From the NCBI RefSeq assembly GCF_002813445.1, contig NZ_PHHD01000001.1:558001-622000 (forward strand): DNA of 64,000 nucleotides, in the 5' to 3' direction. Below the pieces are notes generated by a model, which worked only from the letters and a program-made list of their open reading frames with translations, had not been told where the DNA came from and made no database searches. The number at the start of each line of letters is the position of its first letter. Within the stretch, counting starts at the first letter, position 1. The stretch is from Pseudomonas tolaasii NCPPB 2192. Its GTDB lineage: Bacteria > Pseudomonadota > Gammaproteobacteria > Pseudomonadales > Pseudomonadaceae. The translations under genes and the position numbers were made by a program. Shown piece after piece: positions 25,376 to 34,749 of the stretch.

Positions 25376-25621
25376 ATGAAAAAAATCACCCCCAATCCCC
25401 CAACCACCCTCTTCACCGTCGCCGAAAACATCGACACCGAAACCCTGCTCATCCAAGCCAGCGAAACCCTCTCCTCGCTGAACGCCATGACCACCGACCT
25501 GGCCTTCGAGCTCGAAGGCGCTGGCCGTCAGAAGCTGCTGGCCCACCAACAGTTGATCGGCTTGAGTGAGTTGTTGATCGAACGCGCACTCACCCACAAC
25601 ACCCACCGCTCCCCGCAGTAA
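25376..25621 (+). CDS. DUF6124/DUF3077-like small protein
   Basis: An 81-residue acidic helical protein starting MKKITPNPPTTLFTVAENID, with TETLLIQASETLSSLNAM and a Leu-rich C-terminal helix (LAHQQLIGLSELLIERAL). The opening and overall pattern match a Pseudomonas-specific small family present in several copies per genome and of unknown function. The ATG follows GTGGGAGC by 5 bases. It is the first core-like gene to the right of the putative attachment site and is preceded by a structured leader. Confidence 0.75.
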   Translation: MKKITPNPPTTLFTVAENIDTETLLIQASETLSSLNAMTTDLAFELEGAGRQKLLAHQQLIGLSELLIERALTHNTHRSPQ

Positions 25622-25790
25622 CCCTCAAAAAAGGCCGGGACGCTTTCCAGCGATTCGGCCTCTGCGAACAACATCCTCCGCCTGACCGACCAACAAGGTT
25701 GCATACCAACCATTTCGGTAGAATAATCGCCACTCACTCGCCGACCCTCGTCGGCCTGCGCTTGTTTACATCAAGGCAAGGAATACACCA

Positions 25791-26054
25791 GTGGCTTTTT
25801 TGTTCGCAGCGTTGAGAGGGTTACAAGGTCGGCGGGCGCGCATCAGGCTGGGGCTGGTTGCTCGCGGTGAGCCGGGACGCGCCGGAAGTTATCCACACCC
25901 TGCCGCTGCCGGCGTGGTGCGGCTGCGCAAATGGGTACTGATTATTGTGGGCGTGGTGTTGGTGACCGCGCTGATCCCCGACGACCCCACCTCCCCCGGC
26001 GCGCGGCACGGGGTGTGGAGCCACCGGTTTCTGGGGATGGTCAGGGGGTTGTGA
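25791..26054 (+). CDS. Possible small membrane protein
   Basis: An 87-codon frame from GTG with AAGGAA 9 bases upstream. It contains one clear hydrophobic segment, WVLIIVGVVLVTALIPD (about 48-64), and an Arg/Gly-rich N-terminal half. Its end overlaps the convergent TetR gene by 14 bases. I do not recognise it. It could be a real one-TM protein or chance coding in GC-rich sequence. Confidence 0.3.
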   Translation: MAFLFAALRGLQGRRARIRLGLVARGEPGRAGSYPHPAAAGVVRLRKWVLIIVGVVLVTALIPDDPTSPGARHGVWSHRFLGMVRGL

Positions 26055-26607
26055 GGCTGTGATGGCCGAGCGTGTCCATGGCGGCGAGGATGATCAGCGG
26101 GCGCCATTCGCGGTGGAAGCCCGAGCGCACCGCCACCAGGGCGGTGGCGCCTAGGCCGGTGAGGGAGCTGGTGACACGCACCAGGCGCTCCTGGGAAGCA
26201 GTGGCCGGGTCGATACCCAGCGCGACGTAGATGAGCAACGCCATCTGCATCAACTCGGGCACCTCACTTTGCTCGCCCTCCACCAAGCGGTTGGCGAACG
26301 CCGAGACACCCGGCCAGGCAAAGGTGAAGTCCACGAGGTTTTCGATTACTGCGCGCTCGCGTTCCACGCCGGGCGCAAGGCTTTCCACGCGTTCAACCAA
26401 CGCCTGCATGTGCTCCAGCCCTGTGCGCAACGCCGCGTCGAACAGCGCCTGCTTGCTCGGGAAGTGGTGCAGTAAACCGGCTTTGGAGTAATTCACCGCA
26501 TCAGCGATCTGCTGCAGCGAGGTATGCGCGAAACCATGCTTGGCAAACAGCCCCGCAGCGCGGTCGATGATTTCGGCATTCAGTTCGGATTTGGTCATTC
26601 TAGGCAT
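26041..26607 (-). CDS. TetR/AcrR family transcriptional regulator
   Basis: A 188-residue TetR-type repressor. The N-terminal HTH is typical: IIDRAAGLFAKHGFAHTSLQ, then IADAVNYSKAGLLHHFPSKQ and ALFDAALRTG (residues 12-62). The remaining all-helical domain would bind an effector, unknown here. It is divergent from the glycosyltransferase gene at 26794 across 186 bases, so that gene and its own are the likely targets. Length is normal. Family identity is certain. Confidence 0.9.
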   Translation of the reverse strand: MPRMTKSELNAEIIDRAAGLFAKHGFAHTSLQQIADAVNYSKAGLLHHFPSKQALFDAALRTGLEHMQALVERVESLAPGVERERAVIENLVDFTFAWPGVSAFANRLVEGEQSEVPELMQMALLIYVALGIDPATASQERLVRVTSSLTGLGATALVAVRSGFHREWRPLIILAAMDTLGHHSLTTP

Positions 26608-26793
26608 GGCGGCAGCCTAACATAGGCGCCGGTCAAAGCCGTGGGTCTGCAGAAGAATTGGTCGGTAAACGCGGCCTTCAACGCCTTACAAAAAACCCAC
26701 ATTCATTCACGAAATATTCAGAAGTGCTGGCAGATACTAGCCGTTTGCCACGGCCTTTCCCCCGAAGGGTCACTTGCTTTGGTAGCCAGAAAT

Positions 26794-28227
26794 ATGACGC
26801 GTCCTGCTTCTCTGCTGCTCCTTCTCGCTGGTCTGTTGTTCTTTTTCGCCCTCGGTGGCCATGAGCTGCAAGGCTCCACGGAAGCCCGTGTCGCCGGCAT
26901 CGCCATGGCCATGCACCTGGATAATGACTGGGTGATCCCGCGCCTGTTTCGTGAACCTTTTCTGGAGAAACCGCCCCTGAGCCTGTGGCTCGACGCCGGT
27001 GCGATTCGCCTGTTCGGCGGCACCACCTGGGCGGTGCGCCTGGCATCGGCATTCGCCGGTTTGTTCAGCGTGATGCTGTTTTACGCAATGCTGCGCAAGT
27101 TCGGGCGCCCGAAAACCCTGGCGTTCTGCGCCGCGCTGATGCTCGCCACCATGGCCAGTTACTGGACCAACGTTCGAGGCGTGGGTGAAGACTCGCTGCT
27201 CAGCCTGGGCGTAACCACGGCGCTGTTGGCCTTCTACCAGGCCGTGCGCCCCGATCGCGAGGGCTCCGCTGCCGGGGCGTGGGCGCTGTTTACCGCCGGG
27301 ATGGTGATCGCCACTCTGAGCAAAGGCGTGCTGGGCCTGGCACTGCCGGGTATCGTGATTTTTGTGTACCTGCTCAGCACCAGCGTGATGGATAAACGCC
27401 TGCGCATCGGCGATTGGCTCAAGCCCGGGCTGTTTACGCTGCTGGCTTTGGTGCCGCTGTTGATCTGGCTGGGCTTCCTGTTCCAGCGCGGCGGTATGCA
27501 GGCCGTGGCCGAAGTGCTGTGGACCAACAGCGTCGGGCGCTTCAGCGGCTCGTTTGTCGAGGCCGGGCACTACGAGCCCTTCTACTACTACATCGCCAAG
27601 CTGCCCGAAGCGTTCCTGCCGTGGAACATTCTGGTGTACCTGGGCTTGTGGCATTTCCGCAAAAGCCTGGTACGCAACCGCTACCGCCTGTTCTTCAGCG
27701 TGTGGCTGGTGGCGCAGTTCACCTTGCTGACGCTGGCTTCCAGCAAACGCACCGTTTACTTGATGGCACTCACGCCCGCCGCCGCCATGCTCGCCGCAGA
27801 ATATGCCGGGGTGTTGCTGGAGTGGGTGAAAGCACACAAACCGGGACTGTATCGCCATCACCGCAGCGTGATCGGCGGCGTGTTCACCCTGGCCGTCGCG
27901 TGCTACCTCAGCGCAGCATTCTGGTTCGCCCCCAAAGCCGATGTGCGCCAGTCATTTGTGCCGGTGATCAGCCAGGTTCAGGCCTATCAGGCCGAGGGGA
28001 AGGCGGCGGTGTTGTTCCAGCCCAACGAGCGTATCGCCGGGGCCAGCGTGTTCTACTTGCAGGCTTACTTGCCCATCCTGCAGACCGAAGCCGAGTTGCG
28101 CAGTTACCTCACCGCCAAGCCCGGCAACGTGGCGCTGCTGGACCGCACCGAGCAACTGAGCGAGAAGGTCACTGTGATCAAACAGATGTCGATCAACCGC
28201 CAGCCTTACTTCTTCGTCGAGCAGTAA
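26794..28227 (+). CDS. ArnT-like membrane glycosyltransferase (PMT/GT39-83 type)
   Basis: A 477-residue polytopic inner-membrane glycosyltransferase related to ArnT and protein mannosyltransferases, which use undecaprenyl- or dolichyl-linked sugars. The first periplasmic loop has the characteristic pattern STEARVAGIAMAMHLDNDW then FLEKPPLSLWLDAG, with the catalytic acidic residue in EAR. About eleven hydrophobic helices follow, and the soluble C-terminal part ends with NRQPYFFVEQ. The ATG at 26794 gives a normal N-terminal first helix, although the ribosome-binding site is weak. It could modify lipid A or another surface glycan; the acceptor is not readable. Confidence 0.85.
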   Translation: MTRPASLLLLLAGLLFFFALGGHELQGSTEARVAGIAMAMHLDNDWVIPRLFREPFLEKPPLSLWLDAGAIRLFGGTTWAVRLASAFAGLFSVMLFYAMLRKFGRPKTLAFCAALMLATMASYWTNVRGVGEDSLLSLGVTTALLAFYQAVRPDREGSAAGAWALFTAGMVIATLSKGVLGLALPGIVIFVYLLSTSVMDKRLRIGDWLKPGLFTLLALVPLLIWLGFLFQRGGMQAVAEVLWTNSVGRFSGSFVEAGHYEPFYYYIAKLPEAFLPWNILVYLGLWHFRKSLVRNRYRLFFSVWLVAQFTLLTLASSKRTVYLMALTPAAAMLAAEYAGVLLEWVKAHKPGLYRHHRSVIGGVFTLAVACYLSAAFWFAPKADVRQSFVPVISQVQAYQAEGKAAVLFQPNERIAGASVFYLQAYLPILQTEAELRSYLTAKPGNVALLDRTEQLSEKVTVIKQMSINRQPYFFVEQ

Positions 28228-28242
28228 GGCGGGCGCAGGGCG

Positions 28243-28731
28243 TCAGTGCTTGGTGACCTTGTCCAGGTAACCCATGGCGAACGCCGAGATTACGAAGGTC
28301 ATGTGAATGATCACGTACCACATCAAATGCTGCGGATCGACGTTCTTGGCGTCCATGAAGATGCGCAGCAGGTGGATGGACGAAATCGCGACGATGGAGG
28401 CGGCCACCTTCATCTTCAGCGAGGACGAGTCCATGGTGCCCAGCCAGTTGAGCTTTTCCTTGTTCTCATCGATGTCCAACTGCGAGACGAAGTTCTCGTA
28501 GCCGGAAATCATCACCATCACCAGCAGGCCGCCGACCAGGGCCATGTCGATCAGCGACAGCAGCAACAGGATGACGTCGGCTTCCAGCATGGAAAACACG
28601 TTGGGTAGCACGTGGATGATTTCCTGGAAGAACTTCAGCGCCAGGATCAGCAGGCCCAGGGATAACCCAAGGTAGATAGGCGCCAGCAGCCAGCGTGAGG
28701 CGTACATAGTATTTTCAATAAAACGTTCCAT
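28243..28731 (-). CDS. yqhA: UPF0114/TIGR00645 membrane protein YqhA
   Basis: A 162-residue inner-membrane protein of the UPF0114 family. The start [20 protein letters not shown] is diagnostic, and three or four TM segments follow (about 15-33, 53-75, 109-127, 136-153). [22 protein letters not shown] is another conserved block. Function is unknown in the family. It lies convergent to the glycosyltransferase with a 15-base gap and divergent from the lipoprotein gene at 28895. Family identity is certain. Confidence 0.93.
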   Translation of the reverse strand: MERFIENTMYASRWLLAPIYLGLSLGLLILALKFFQEIIHVLPNVFSMLEADVILLLLSLIDMALVGGLLVMVMISGYENFVSQLDIDENKEKLNWLGTMDSSSLKMKVAASIVAISSIHLLRIFMDAKNVDPQHLMWYVIIHMTFVISAFAMGYLDKVTKH

Positions 28732-28894
28732 CGAATCTCACACAGCTTTGCTAAAAATGGCCGCGAGTATACCAGCCGAGCCAGAACACCTGTCACCACG
28801 AGAAAACTGACCTGGACGGCATCTGTAAGAGAATTTTTCTGCTAGTGTCGAGCCCATCAAATCGGCTCGATGACGTCGAACAGGAAAAACTCAG

Positions 28895-30718
28895 ATGATG
28901 GATGTGCGATCCCATTTGGCCACTATCGGCCTGGGTGCGGTGTTGCTGTTGACCGGCGGCTGCTCCCCGAAAGAAGAGCAGAAGCAGGCCACCCTCGAAG
29001 AGAAAACCGCCAAGTTCGAGCAGTCGCTGGACAGCATCCAGGATCCCAAACTGCGCGACGCCATCGCCGACCTCGGCGGCTCGCTGCTGTTGCTCGAACG
29101 CGCACGCGTCAAGCTCGCCGACAAGCCCATCGAAGCCGAGTACGGCGAAGACACCCTGGCGTTGCTCAAGCACTACCCCACGCCCCAGGCGCTGGTCGAC
29201 ACTTACATCAATGGCCTGTTCGTGCTGCGCAAAGCCTCGCACTCCGACTACCTCACCGACTTGCAGCCGGTGTTCCCGTTCAGCTTCAACACCCCCGCCC
29301 AGTTCCCGTTCCCCCACGCACTGGAATGGCAATCGGTGACCTTGAGCAACAATAAAGTCATCCCGTTTCAGCCGGAGTGGTCGGAAACCGACCCCGGCAT
29401 CCAGCTAAGCCCCAGCAGCTCGAACCTGACCAACCCCGATGACCTGACCATCACCTACCCGTTCATCGACGGCATCGAAACCGAGAACAAGAGCCAGCCG
29501 CAGCCGGTCAGCCTCAAAGGCGCGGTGGAAGTGGTCGCGCCGGGCAAGGTGCTGACCTTCGACCTGAGCAAAAAAGACGTCGGCCACAAACGCACCGAGG
29601 GCAATATCACCCTCAACCTGCTGTTGCTGGAAAAGAACTACGCCGAGATCGAGCTGACCAACAGCGAGCCGCTGGCGCCGGAGGTCGGCGATGAGTCGCC
29701 GAACCCGCTGCTGGTGCAGGCTCGCGACACCACCGGGCAATTTCTGACCCGCTCAGGCTCGATCAACGAAAATGCCGCGCAGGTGGCGTTTTACGAGAAA
29801 CAGCTGGCCGAAATGCAGAAGCAGAAAGCCTGGTCGGACGCGTTCGAGAAGCAGCTTACCGACGAGCAAAAAGCCTTCGAGCACAAGCAAAGCAGCCATT
29901 ACGCCAAAGTGTATTTCAACGGTTTGATCGACAACCTGCAGGTCAACGTGCTGGACTTTTCCAAGGCCACGCTGACGCGCAAGGACCTCGACTTGCCGGT
30001 GATGCGTTTCGACAAGAACAGCCTGCAAAACACCGTGCAACCCCTGCCGATGCCGGTCACGGTCTACGACGACAGCGCCGTCAATTGGCTCAAGGACGCG
30101 TCGATGACCGAAGACCAGCTGAAAAAAAGCGTGACCATCAGCCAGTCGACCGAAGACGCCAGCGCCGCGAAGATTGTGTTTGACCACCCTTTCACCTTCA
30201 ACGACGACCTGGTCGGCGCCGAGCGCAACAACAGCGACGCCCCGATCACCTTCTTTACGGCCGACGACAAGGGCGAGCGCGGCGAGCCGATCGAACTGCC
30301 CAGCGAAGCGTTTGAAATGAATGCCGGCAGCGGCACGCTGACTTACGACCTCAACCTGTTCCCGGAAACCCCGGCGTTTGTGGTGGGTTCGGTGCCGCTG
30401 TTTCTGGCCACCATCAATAAAGCCACGGTTGACGTGGCGAAACTGCCCAAAGGCCTGTCGCTCAAGGACAACGCGCTGATCGTCGACCAGAAGGCATTCC
30501 CGTCCGACAGCTGGCGCTTTTATGCCAAGGATGCGAGCGGCAACTACCTCAAGGAAATCCTCGGGGTCAGCCACCGCGCCGAGGAATACGGCACGGCGCT
30601 GTTTGACGTCCACTATTTCTACGGCCAGCCGACTGCTCTGGAAAGCTACCAGCGCACCGACCTGGACACCGTGCAATACGGTTTCGAGGTCAAGCTGGAC
30701 AAGCCCGAGAGCAAGTAA
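28895..30718 (+). CDS. Large hypothetical lipoprotein
   Basis: A 607-residue predicted lipoprotein: a signal with lipobox LTGGC (Cys about residue 23) followed by a Lys/Glu/Gln-rich coiled segment (25-47). Gly at +2 is absent and the mature start is CSPKEEQ, so outer-membrane sorting is expected. The body contains several beta-rich regions and a coiled stretch AAQVAFYEKQLAEMQKQKAW (about 291-330). I do not recognise a named domain. A duplicated pattern of VxxGxxxTFDL-type strands suggests repeated beta-sandwich domains. It is monocistronic and followed by REP repeats. Confidence 0.75.
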   Translation: MMDVRSHLATIGLGAVLLLTGGCSPKEEQKQATLEEKTAKFEQSLDSIQDPKLRDAIADLGGSLLLLERARVKLADKPIEAEYGEDTLALLKHYPTPQALVDTYINGLFVLRKASHSDYLTDLQPVFPFSFNTPAQFPFPHALEWQSVTLSNNKVIPFQPEWSETDPGIQLSPSSSNLTNPDDLTITYPFIDGIETENKSQPQPVSLKGAVEVVAPGKVLTFDLSKKDVGHKRTEGNITLNLLLLEKNYAEIELTNSEPLAPEVGDESPNPLLVQARDTTGQFLTRSGSINENAAQVAFYEKQLAEMQKQKAWSDAFEKQLTDEQKAFEHKQSSHYAKVYFNGLIDNLQVNVLDFSKATLTRKDLDLPVMRFDKNSLQNTVQPLPMPVTVYDDSAVNWLKDASMTEDQLKKSVTISQSTEDASAAKIVFDHPFTFNDDLVGAERNNSDAPITFFTADDKGERGEPIELPSEAFEMNAGSGTLTYDLNLFPETPAFVVGSVPLFLATINKATVDVAKLPKGLSLKDNALIVDQKAFPSDSWRFYAKDASGNYLKEILGVSHRAEEYGTALFDVHYFYGQPTALESYQRTDLDTVQYGFEVKLDKPESK

Positions 30719-30723
30719 GCCAA

Positions 30724-30878
30724 CAGATCGTTCCCACGCTCCGCGTGGGAATGCCGCCCTGGACGCTCCGCGTCCGGCTGTCACCGCAAGCTTCAAGCCT
30801 TGCGCATGTGACGCGGAGCGTTACGGGATGCATTCCCACGCAGAGCGTGGGAACGATCTCATCCTCACAGGGCCAGGC
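30724..30878. repeat. REP-type palindromes (TTCCCACGC family)
   Basis: GATCGTTCCCACGCTCCGCG, TGGGAATGC and GGACGCTCCGCGTCC at the left are mirrored by GCATTCCCACGCAGAGCGTG and GGAACGATC at the right, enclosing a CGCAAG-rich middle. This is the common fluorescent-pseudomonad REP/BIME type. A partial copy lies at 37203-37246. Confidence 0.8.
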
Positions 30879-31182
30879 GTTCTCGCCCGCCATTGAGCTC
30901 TCGCAAATGGGCCTGCAGGTGCAGGCACCAGATCTGCGGGTCATCCGCCAGCTCATAGCCGTGCAACGTCAGGCTGTCGACGATGGAACCCAGAATGGTT
31001 TCTGCCGCGAAAGGCCCATGAAACGGGCCCTGTGACTTGATGGTGGACGGTTGCTCGCCGGTCATTCCGGCGGCAAACAGCAAGGTCCACAGCCCGTTAT
31101 CCCCCGCGAGAGGGCGAATGGAGCATTCGATACGGGTGACCAGGCCCAGGCATTGGCGGGTAAGGCAAAGGTTGCGCGGCAT
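30865..31182 (-). CDS. Conserved hypothetical protein
   Basis: A 105-residue soluble protein beginning MPRNLCLTRQCLGLVTRIEC. Codon use is core-like, and the pattern of alternating strands (LVTRIECSIRPLAG, LWTLLFAAGM) and a C-terminal helix (IWCLHLQAHLRELNGG) looks like a compact alpha/beta domain. I recall near-identical proteins in other Pseudomonas genomes but no function. The ATG at 31182 has GAGGG 8 bases upstream; an earlier in-frame ATG at 31212 is less likely. The 3' end reaches into the flanking REP repeat. Confidence 0.65.
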   Translation of the reverse strand: MPRNLCLTRQCLGLVTRIECSIRPLAGDNGLWTLLFAAGMTGEQPSTIKSQGPFHGPFAAETILGSIVDSLTLHGYELADDPQIWCLHLQAHLRELNGGRERLAL

Positions 31183-31370
31183 GGCGGCGACCCTCGGTAG
31201 ATCGGTGTTCAACTTCGCCGCGAGGCGAGGCTGTTTCTATCCAGCGACTCCTGTGGATATCCCTTGAACTGAAGAATAGAAGAAAACCACGACAAACCAA
31301 GGTCGTAGGGACCAACGGGCGTTGGTCCATCAGATGGGAGTCATTTTTTTGGCGATACACACTGATTTAG

Positions 31371-31460
31371 TGTGGGAGCTGGCTTGCCTGCGATAGCGGT
31401 GGGCCTGTCAGCAGAGATGTCGGCTATAAGTCGTCATCGCAGGCAAGCCAGCTCCCACAT
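31371..31460. repeat. REPIN (GTGGGAGCTGGCTTGCCTGC pair)
   Basis: Two 24-base REP units in inverted orientation, starting TGTGGGAGCTGGCTTGCC and ending GGCAAGCCAGCTCCCACA, around a 45-base spacer. The right arm ends next to the Lon-family gene stop and may serve as a terminator-like hairpin. Confidence 0.85.
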
Positions 31461-31462
31461 AA

Positions 31463-33901
31463 TCAGCTTGGTTTGGCTTCCGCCAACGCCTGCTGTGCCA
31501 ACTCCTTCTCGGCCTCCTTCAAATCTTCCTCGCTGATCATCTCGGCAATCGCACGCAAGCGCTCCACCACGCGAGCATTCACGGTACCTTCCGGGAATTG
31601 CCCTTCTGCATCCGGTTCACCGGCGTCTTCGCCCACCAACAGGCTCAGCGCCTCGTCGGCCTGGCGCACGGCGTAGATGTGGAACTGCCCGGCGCGCACA
31701 GCTTGCAGCACCTTTTCGTCGAGCATCAGCGTGGCGACGTTGGCCTGGGGAATGATCGCGCCCTGCTCGCCGGTCAACCCGCGCGCTTCACAGAGGCGGA
31801 AGAAGCCTTCGATTTTCTCGTTGACCCCGCCCACCGCCTGCACTTCACCAAACTGGTTGATCGAACCGGTGATGGCAAAGCACTGCTTGAGCGGCGTTTT
31901 CGACAGGGCCGAAATCAAGGTGCACGCCTCGCCGAGCGACGCACTGTCGCCGTCCACGTAACCGTAGGACTGCTCCAGCGCGATGCTCGCCGAAATCGCC
32001 AGCGGGAATTCCTGGGCATAGCGGCTGCCCAGGTAACCGGTGAGGATCATCACACCCTTGGAGTGAATCGGCTGGCCGAGGTTAACCTCGCGCTCGATGT
32101 CCACGATGCCGCTGCCGCCCGGGTACACCGTGGCGGAAATCCGCGCCGGCACGCCGAACGCCGAATCACCGACTTCCAGCACCGTCAGCCCGTTGCACTT
32201 GCCCACCGCCGCACCGGCGGTGTCGATCAGGATGACCCCGGCGAGCATGTCGTCGAGAATCCGCGCCGACACCCGCCCGGTACGCGTGGCCTTGGCCTTG
32301 AGCGCGCGCTCGATGTGCCCGGCGTCGGTCATTTCGTCGCCGGCCAGGTGGCGAATAAAATCCGCCTCGCTGACCAGCTGGAACAAATCGCCGATACGCG
32401 CCGACAAACGTCCCTGATGCTCCGCCAGCCGTGCGCTGTAAGTGGCCAACCGCGCCACCGCGTCGGAGGTCAGCGGCGCCATGCCTTCTTCGGAGGTGCG
32501 GGTTTTGAGCAACTGGGCGAACTGCTCCAGGCTCTCGTCGACCATGGGGATGTCTTCGTCGAAATCCACCAGCACGCGGAACATCTCCTGGAAATCCGGA
32601 TCGGCGTCCTGCAAGGCGTAGTAGAGCTGGCGCGAGCCGATGATGATGACCTTGACCTGCAGCGGAATCATCTGCGGGGTGAGGGTCACGGTCGCCAGAC
32701 GGCCCAGTTCGCCCAGGGGCGACTCCATCTTCAGCTTGCGCGATTGCAGGGAACGCTTGAGCGCATCCCACACAAACGGCTCGCCGAGCATTTTTTCCGC
32801 TTCAAGGATCAGGAAACCGCCATTGGCACGGTGCAAGGCACCCGGGCGCAGTTGGCGATAGGTGGTGTAGAGCGCACCCTGATCGGTGCTGTATTCGATG
32901 CGGCCGAACAGGTTGTCGTAGGTCGGGTGCGGTTCAAACACCACCGGCGCGCCGCCGTTGACCGGGTGGCCCACCACCAGGCTCGGGCAGTATTGTTCTT
33001 CGAGCAGCTTGCGCGCCTGGGCGTCGGTCTTGGCGTCATCCACCAATTGCTCGACCACGGTTTTCAGCAAATACACCTGCATGGCTTGCAGATAACCGCA
33101 AACACCGGCGTTCTCGGCGTACTTTTCCGACAGCGGCGCCAGCAAAGGCTGAAGGGCCAGGGTGATGGTTTCTTCGTTGAATTGGCGCAGTTGGTTGTTG
33201 GATTCACGCTTCCACTGCGGCAGGCTCGCCAGTTCTTCGTTGAGGCGTTCTTCCAGCTCGGAAATATCCGTGTGGAAACGCTCACGGTCGGCTTCAGGCA
33301 ACTGCGAAAACTCGGCTTCGTCCAGCGCCTTGCCGTCGAGCATCGGGGTGAAGGCGATGTTGGAGCTGTCGCGGTACAGCGCCACGTCTTTTTCCAGGGC
33401 CAGACGCTCGATCACGTCCAGGGCCTTGTCGTAACGCTGGTTGAAGGCGCGGTCGATGGCACTTTTGCGTTGTTGATAAGTGGGGTGTTCGAACACCGCC
33501 GGGAAGGTGGCGACCAGGTTGTCGACCAGCCCGTTGATATCGGCAATGAACGCCGCTGCAGCACCGCCCGGCAATTCCAGGGCACGGGGTTCGCGCGGCT
33601 CATCAAAATTGTTGACGTAGACCCAGTCCGCCGGGGTCTGCAGGCGTTTGCCTTCGGCTTTCAGGTAGCGTTTGACGAACGAAAAGCGGCCGGTACCGGG
33701 CTCGCCCATGACAAATACGTTGTAACCGGGGCGTGGCATGGCCACACCGAACTGCAACGCTTCAACTGCGCGTTCCTGGCCAAGCACACCGCGAAAGGGC
33801 TCCAAATCATTGGTGGTCGAGAAGCTGAACTGTTCAGCGGAGAAAGGGCGAGTCAGCGCTTCGGGCGCTAGACGCAAGCTGGCAGCAACAGGATCAGGCA
33901 T
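31463..33901 (-). CDS. Lon-family (LonB/YcbZ-like) ATP-dependent protease
   Basis: An 812-residue AAA+ protease of the Lon family without the classical N-domain, like E. coli YcbZ. The N-terminal region contains FRGVLGQERAVEALQFGV and the Walker A GEPGTGRFSF (about 67-76). The proteolytic domain shows the Ser-Lys dyad: VDGDSASLGEACTLISAL and GGVNEKIEGFF. FAITGSINQFGEVQAVGG between them is also diagnostic. A helical insertion (about 190-330) separates Walker A and the later ATPase motifs. It is monocistronic. It would degrade specific proteins; substrates are unknown. Confidence 0.92.
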   Translation of the reverse strand: MPDPVAASLRLAPEALTRPFSAEQFSFSTTNDLEPFRGVLGQERAVEALQFGVAMPRPGYNVFVMGEPGTGRFSFVKRYLKAEGKRLQTPADWVYVNNFDEPREPRALELPGGAAAAFIADINGLVDNLVATFPAVFEHPTYQQRKSAIDRAFNQRYDKALDVIERLALEKDVALYRDSSNIAFTPMLDGKALDEAEFSQLPEADRERFHTDISELEERLNEELASLPQWKRESNNQLRQFNEETITLALQPLLAPLSEKYAENAGVCGYLQAMQVYLLKTVVEQLVDDAKTDAQARKLLEEQYCPSLVVGHPVNGGAPVVFEPHPTYDNLFGRIEYSTDQGALYTTYRQLRPGALHRANGGFLILEAEKMLGEPFVWDALKRSLQSRKLKMESPLGELGRLATVTLTPQMIPLQVKVIIIGSRQLYYALQDADPDFQEMFRVLVDFDEDIPMVDESLEQFAQLLKTRTSEEGMAPLTSDAVARLATYSARLAEHQGRLSARIGDLFQLVSEADFIRHLAGDEMTDAGHIERALKAKATRTGRVSARILDDMLAGVILIDTAGAAVGKCNGLTVLEVGDSAFGVPARISATVYPGGSGIVDIEREVNLGQPIHSKGVMILTGYLGSRYAQEFPLAISASIALEQSYGYVDGDSASLGEACTLISALSKTPLKQCFAITGSINQFGEVQAVGGVNEKIEGFFRLCEARGLTGEQGAIIPQANVATLMLDEKVLQAVRAGQFHIYAVRQADEALSLLVGEDAGEPDAEGQFPEGTVNARVVERLRAIAEMISEEDLKEAEKELAQQALAEAKPS

Positions 33902-34169
33902 CGGGCTTCCTTACATCAGGCGGGGCAGATGACGGCATTCTGGCTCTCGCTTGCGCGCTCTGGCAAGGCGAGCCTGTGGGAAAGCATAGACACGGGATGC
34001 GTCTTACAAATAAATCGCGATAAGTCCCATTGTTTTATAAAAAATAACGGAACCCCAAGAACCTGCCTAAACTCCAAACTGCGCGGGTTGGACTAAATAA
34101 CTGGCCCCTAGGGCGCTGCAACGCGCCTGAACCCTTGTCCATTGGTTTGCACACAAAGAGAACAAAGCT

Positions 34170-34658
34170 ATGAAACGGATCCTTCTTGGTACTCTCTTCA
34201 CCGTCGTCTCCCTCAATGCAATGGCAGAAGCACCAGGTGGCCCGAACTGCGGTTGGGGCAACATGTTGTTTGAAGGCCAGCGCGGCACTCCGGCTCACTT
34301 CCTGGCTTCCACCACCAACGGCACCTCGGGTAACGCCACGTTCGGCATGACCTCGGGTACCAACGGTTGCAGCACCAACAGCGCCCTGACCTACGGCGGC
34401 AAGTCCTGGATTGCCATGAATGGCATGATGAACGAGCTGTCCGAAGACATGGCCAAAGGCAACGGCGAAGCGCTGACCACCTACGCGGTGGTATTGGGCG
34501 TTGCACCGGAAGATCGCGAGCACTTCGCGGCCGTGACCCACGAGCACTTCCAGCAAATCTTCAGCAAGGCTGACGTGACCGCTGACGACGTGCACAACAA
34601 CACCCTGGCTGTACTGAAAAGCGATGCCCGCCTGGCGAAATACGCTACCCAGGCTTAA
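34170..34658 (+). CDS. DUF3015 family secreted protein
   Basis: A 162-residue exported protein with signal peptide cleaved after MAEA-like ANAMA|EAP (about residue 20). The mature part starts APGGPNCGWGNMLFEGQRG, contains FGMTSGTNGCSTNSALTYGG with a probable disulfide between two Cys, and ends with a helical domain. This order is diagnostic for DUF3015, a family of unknown function found in gamma-proteobacteria. AAAGAG lies before the ATG. It is monocistronic with a strong terminator behind it. Confidence 0.92.
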   Translation: MKRILLGTLFTVVSLNAMAEAPGGPNCGWGNMLFEGQRGTPAHFLASTTNGTSGNATFGMTSGTNGCSTNSALTYGGKSWIAMNGMMNELSEDMAKGNGEALTTYAVVLGVAPEDREHFAAVTHEHFQQIFSKADVTADDVHNNTLAVLKSDARLAKYATQA

Positions 34659-34667
34659 GCTCGACCC

Positions 34668-34700
34668 GCCCGCGTCTCTCGAGGCGCGGGCCTTATTTTT
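34668..34700 (+). terminator. Intrinsic terminator after DUF3015 gene
   Basis: GCCCGCG pairs with CGCGGGC across a nine-base loop and is followed by CTTATTTTTT. Confidence 0.85.
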
Positions 34701-34749
34701 TGGACCCGCCCCCCTTTGGGTCTCACTTTTTCCGACTTAAGTTGCCCCT

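Noticed and set aside
31598..33871. 757-codon plus-strand open frame
   Set aside because: It is antisense to the Lon-family protease gene; the His/Gln/Arg-rich translation is typical of the mirror of GC-rich coding sequence. Similar long mirrors over morA, gdhA, ettA, cstA and radA were dropped for the same reason.
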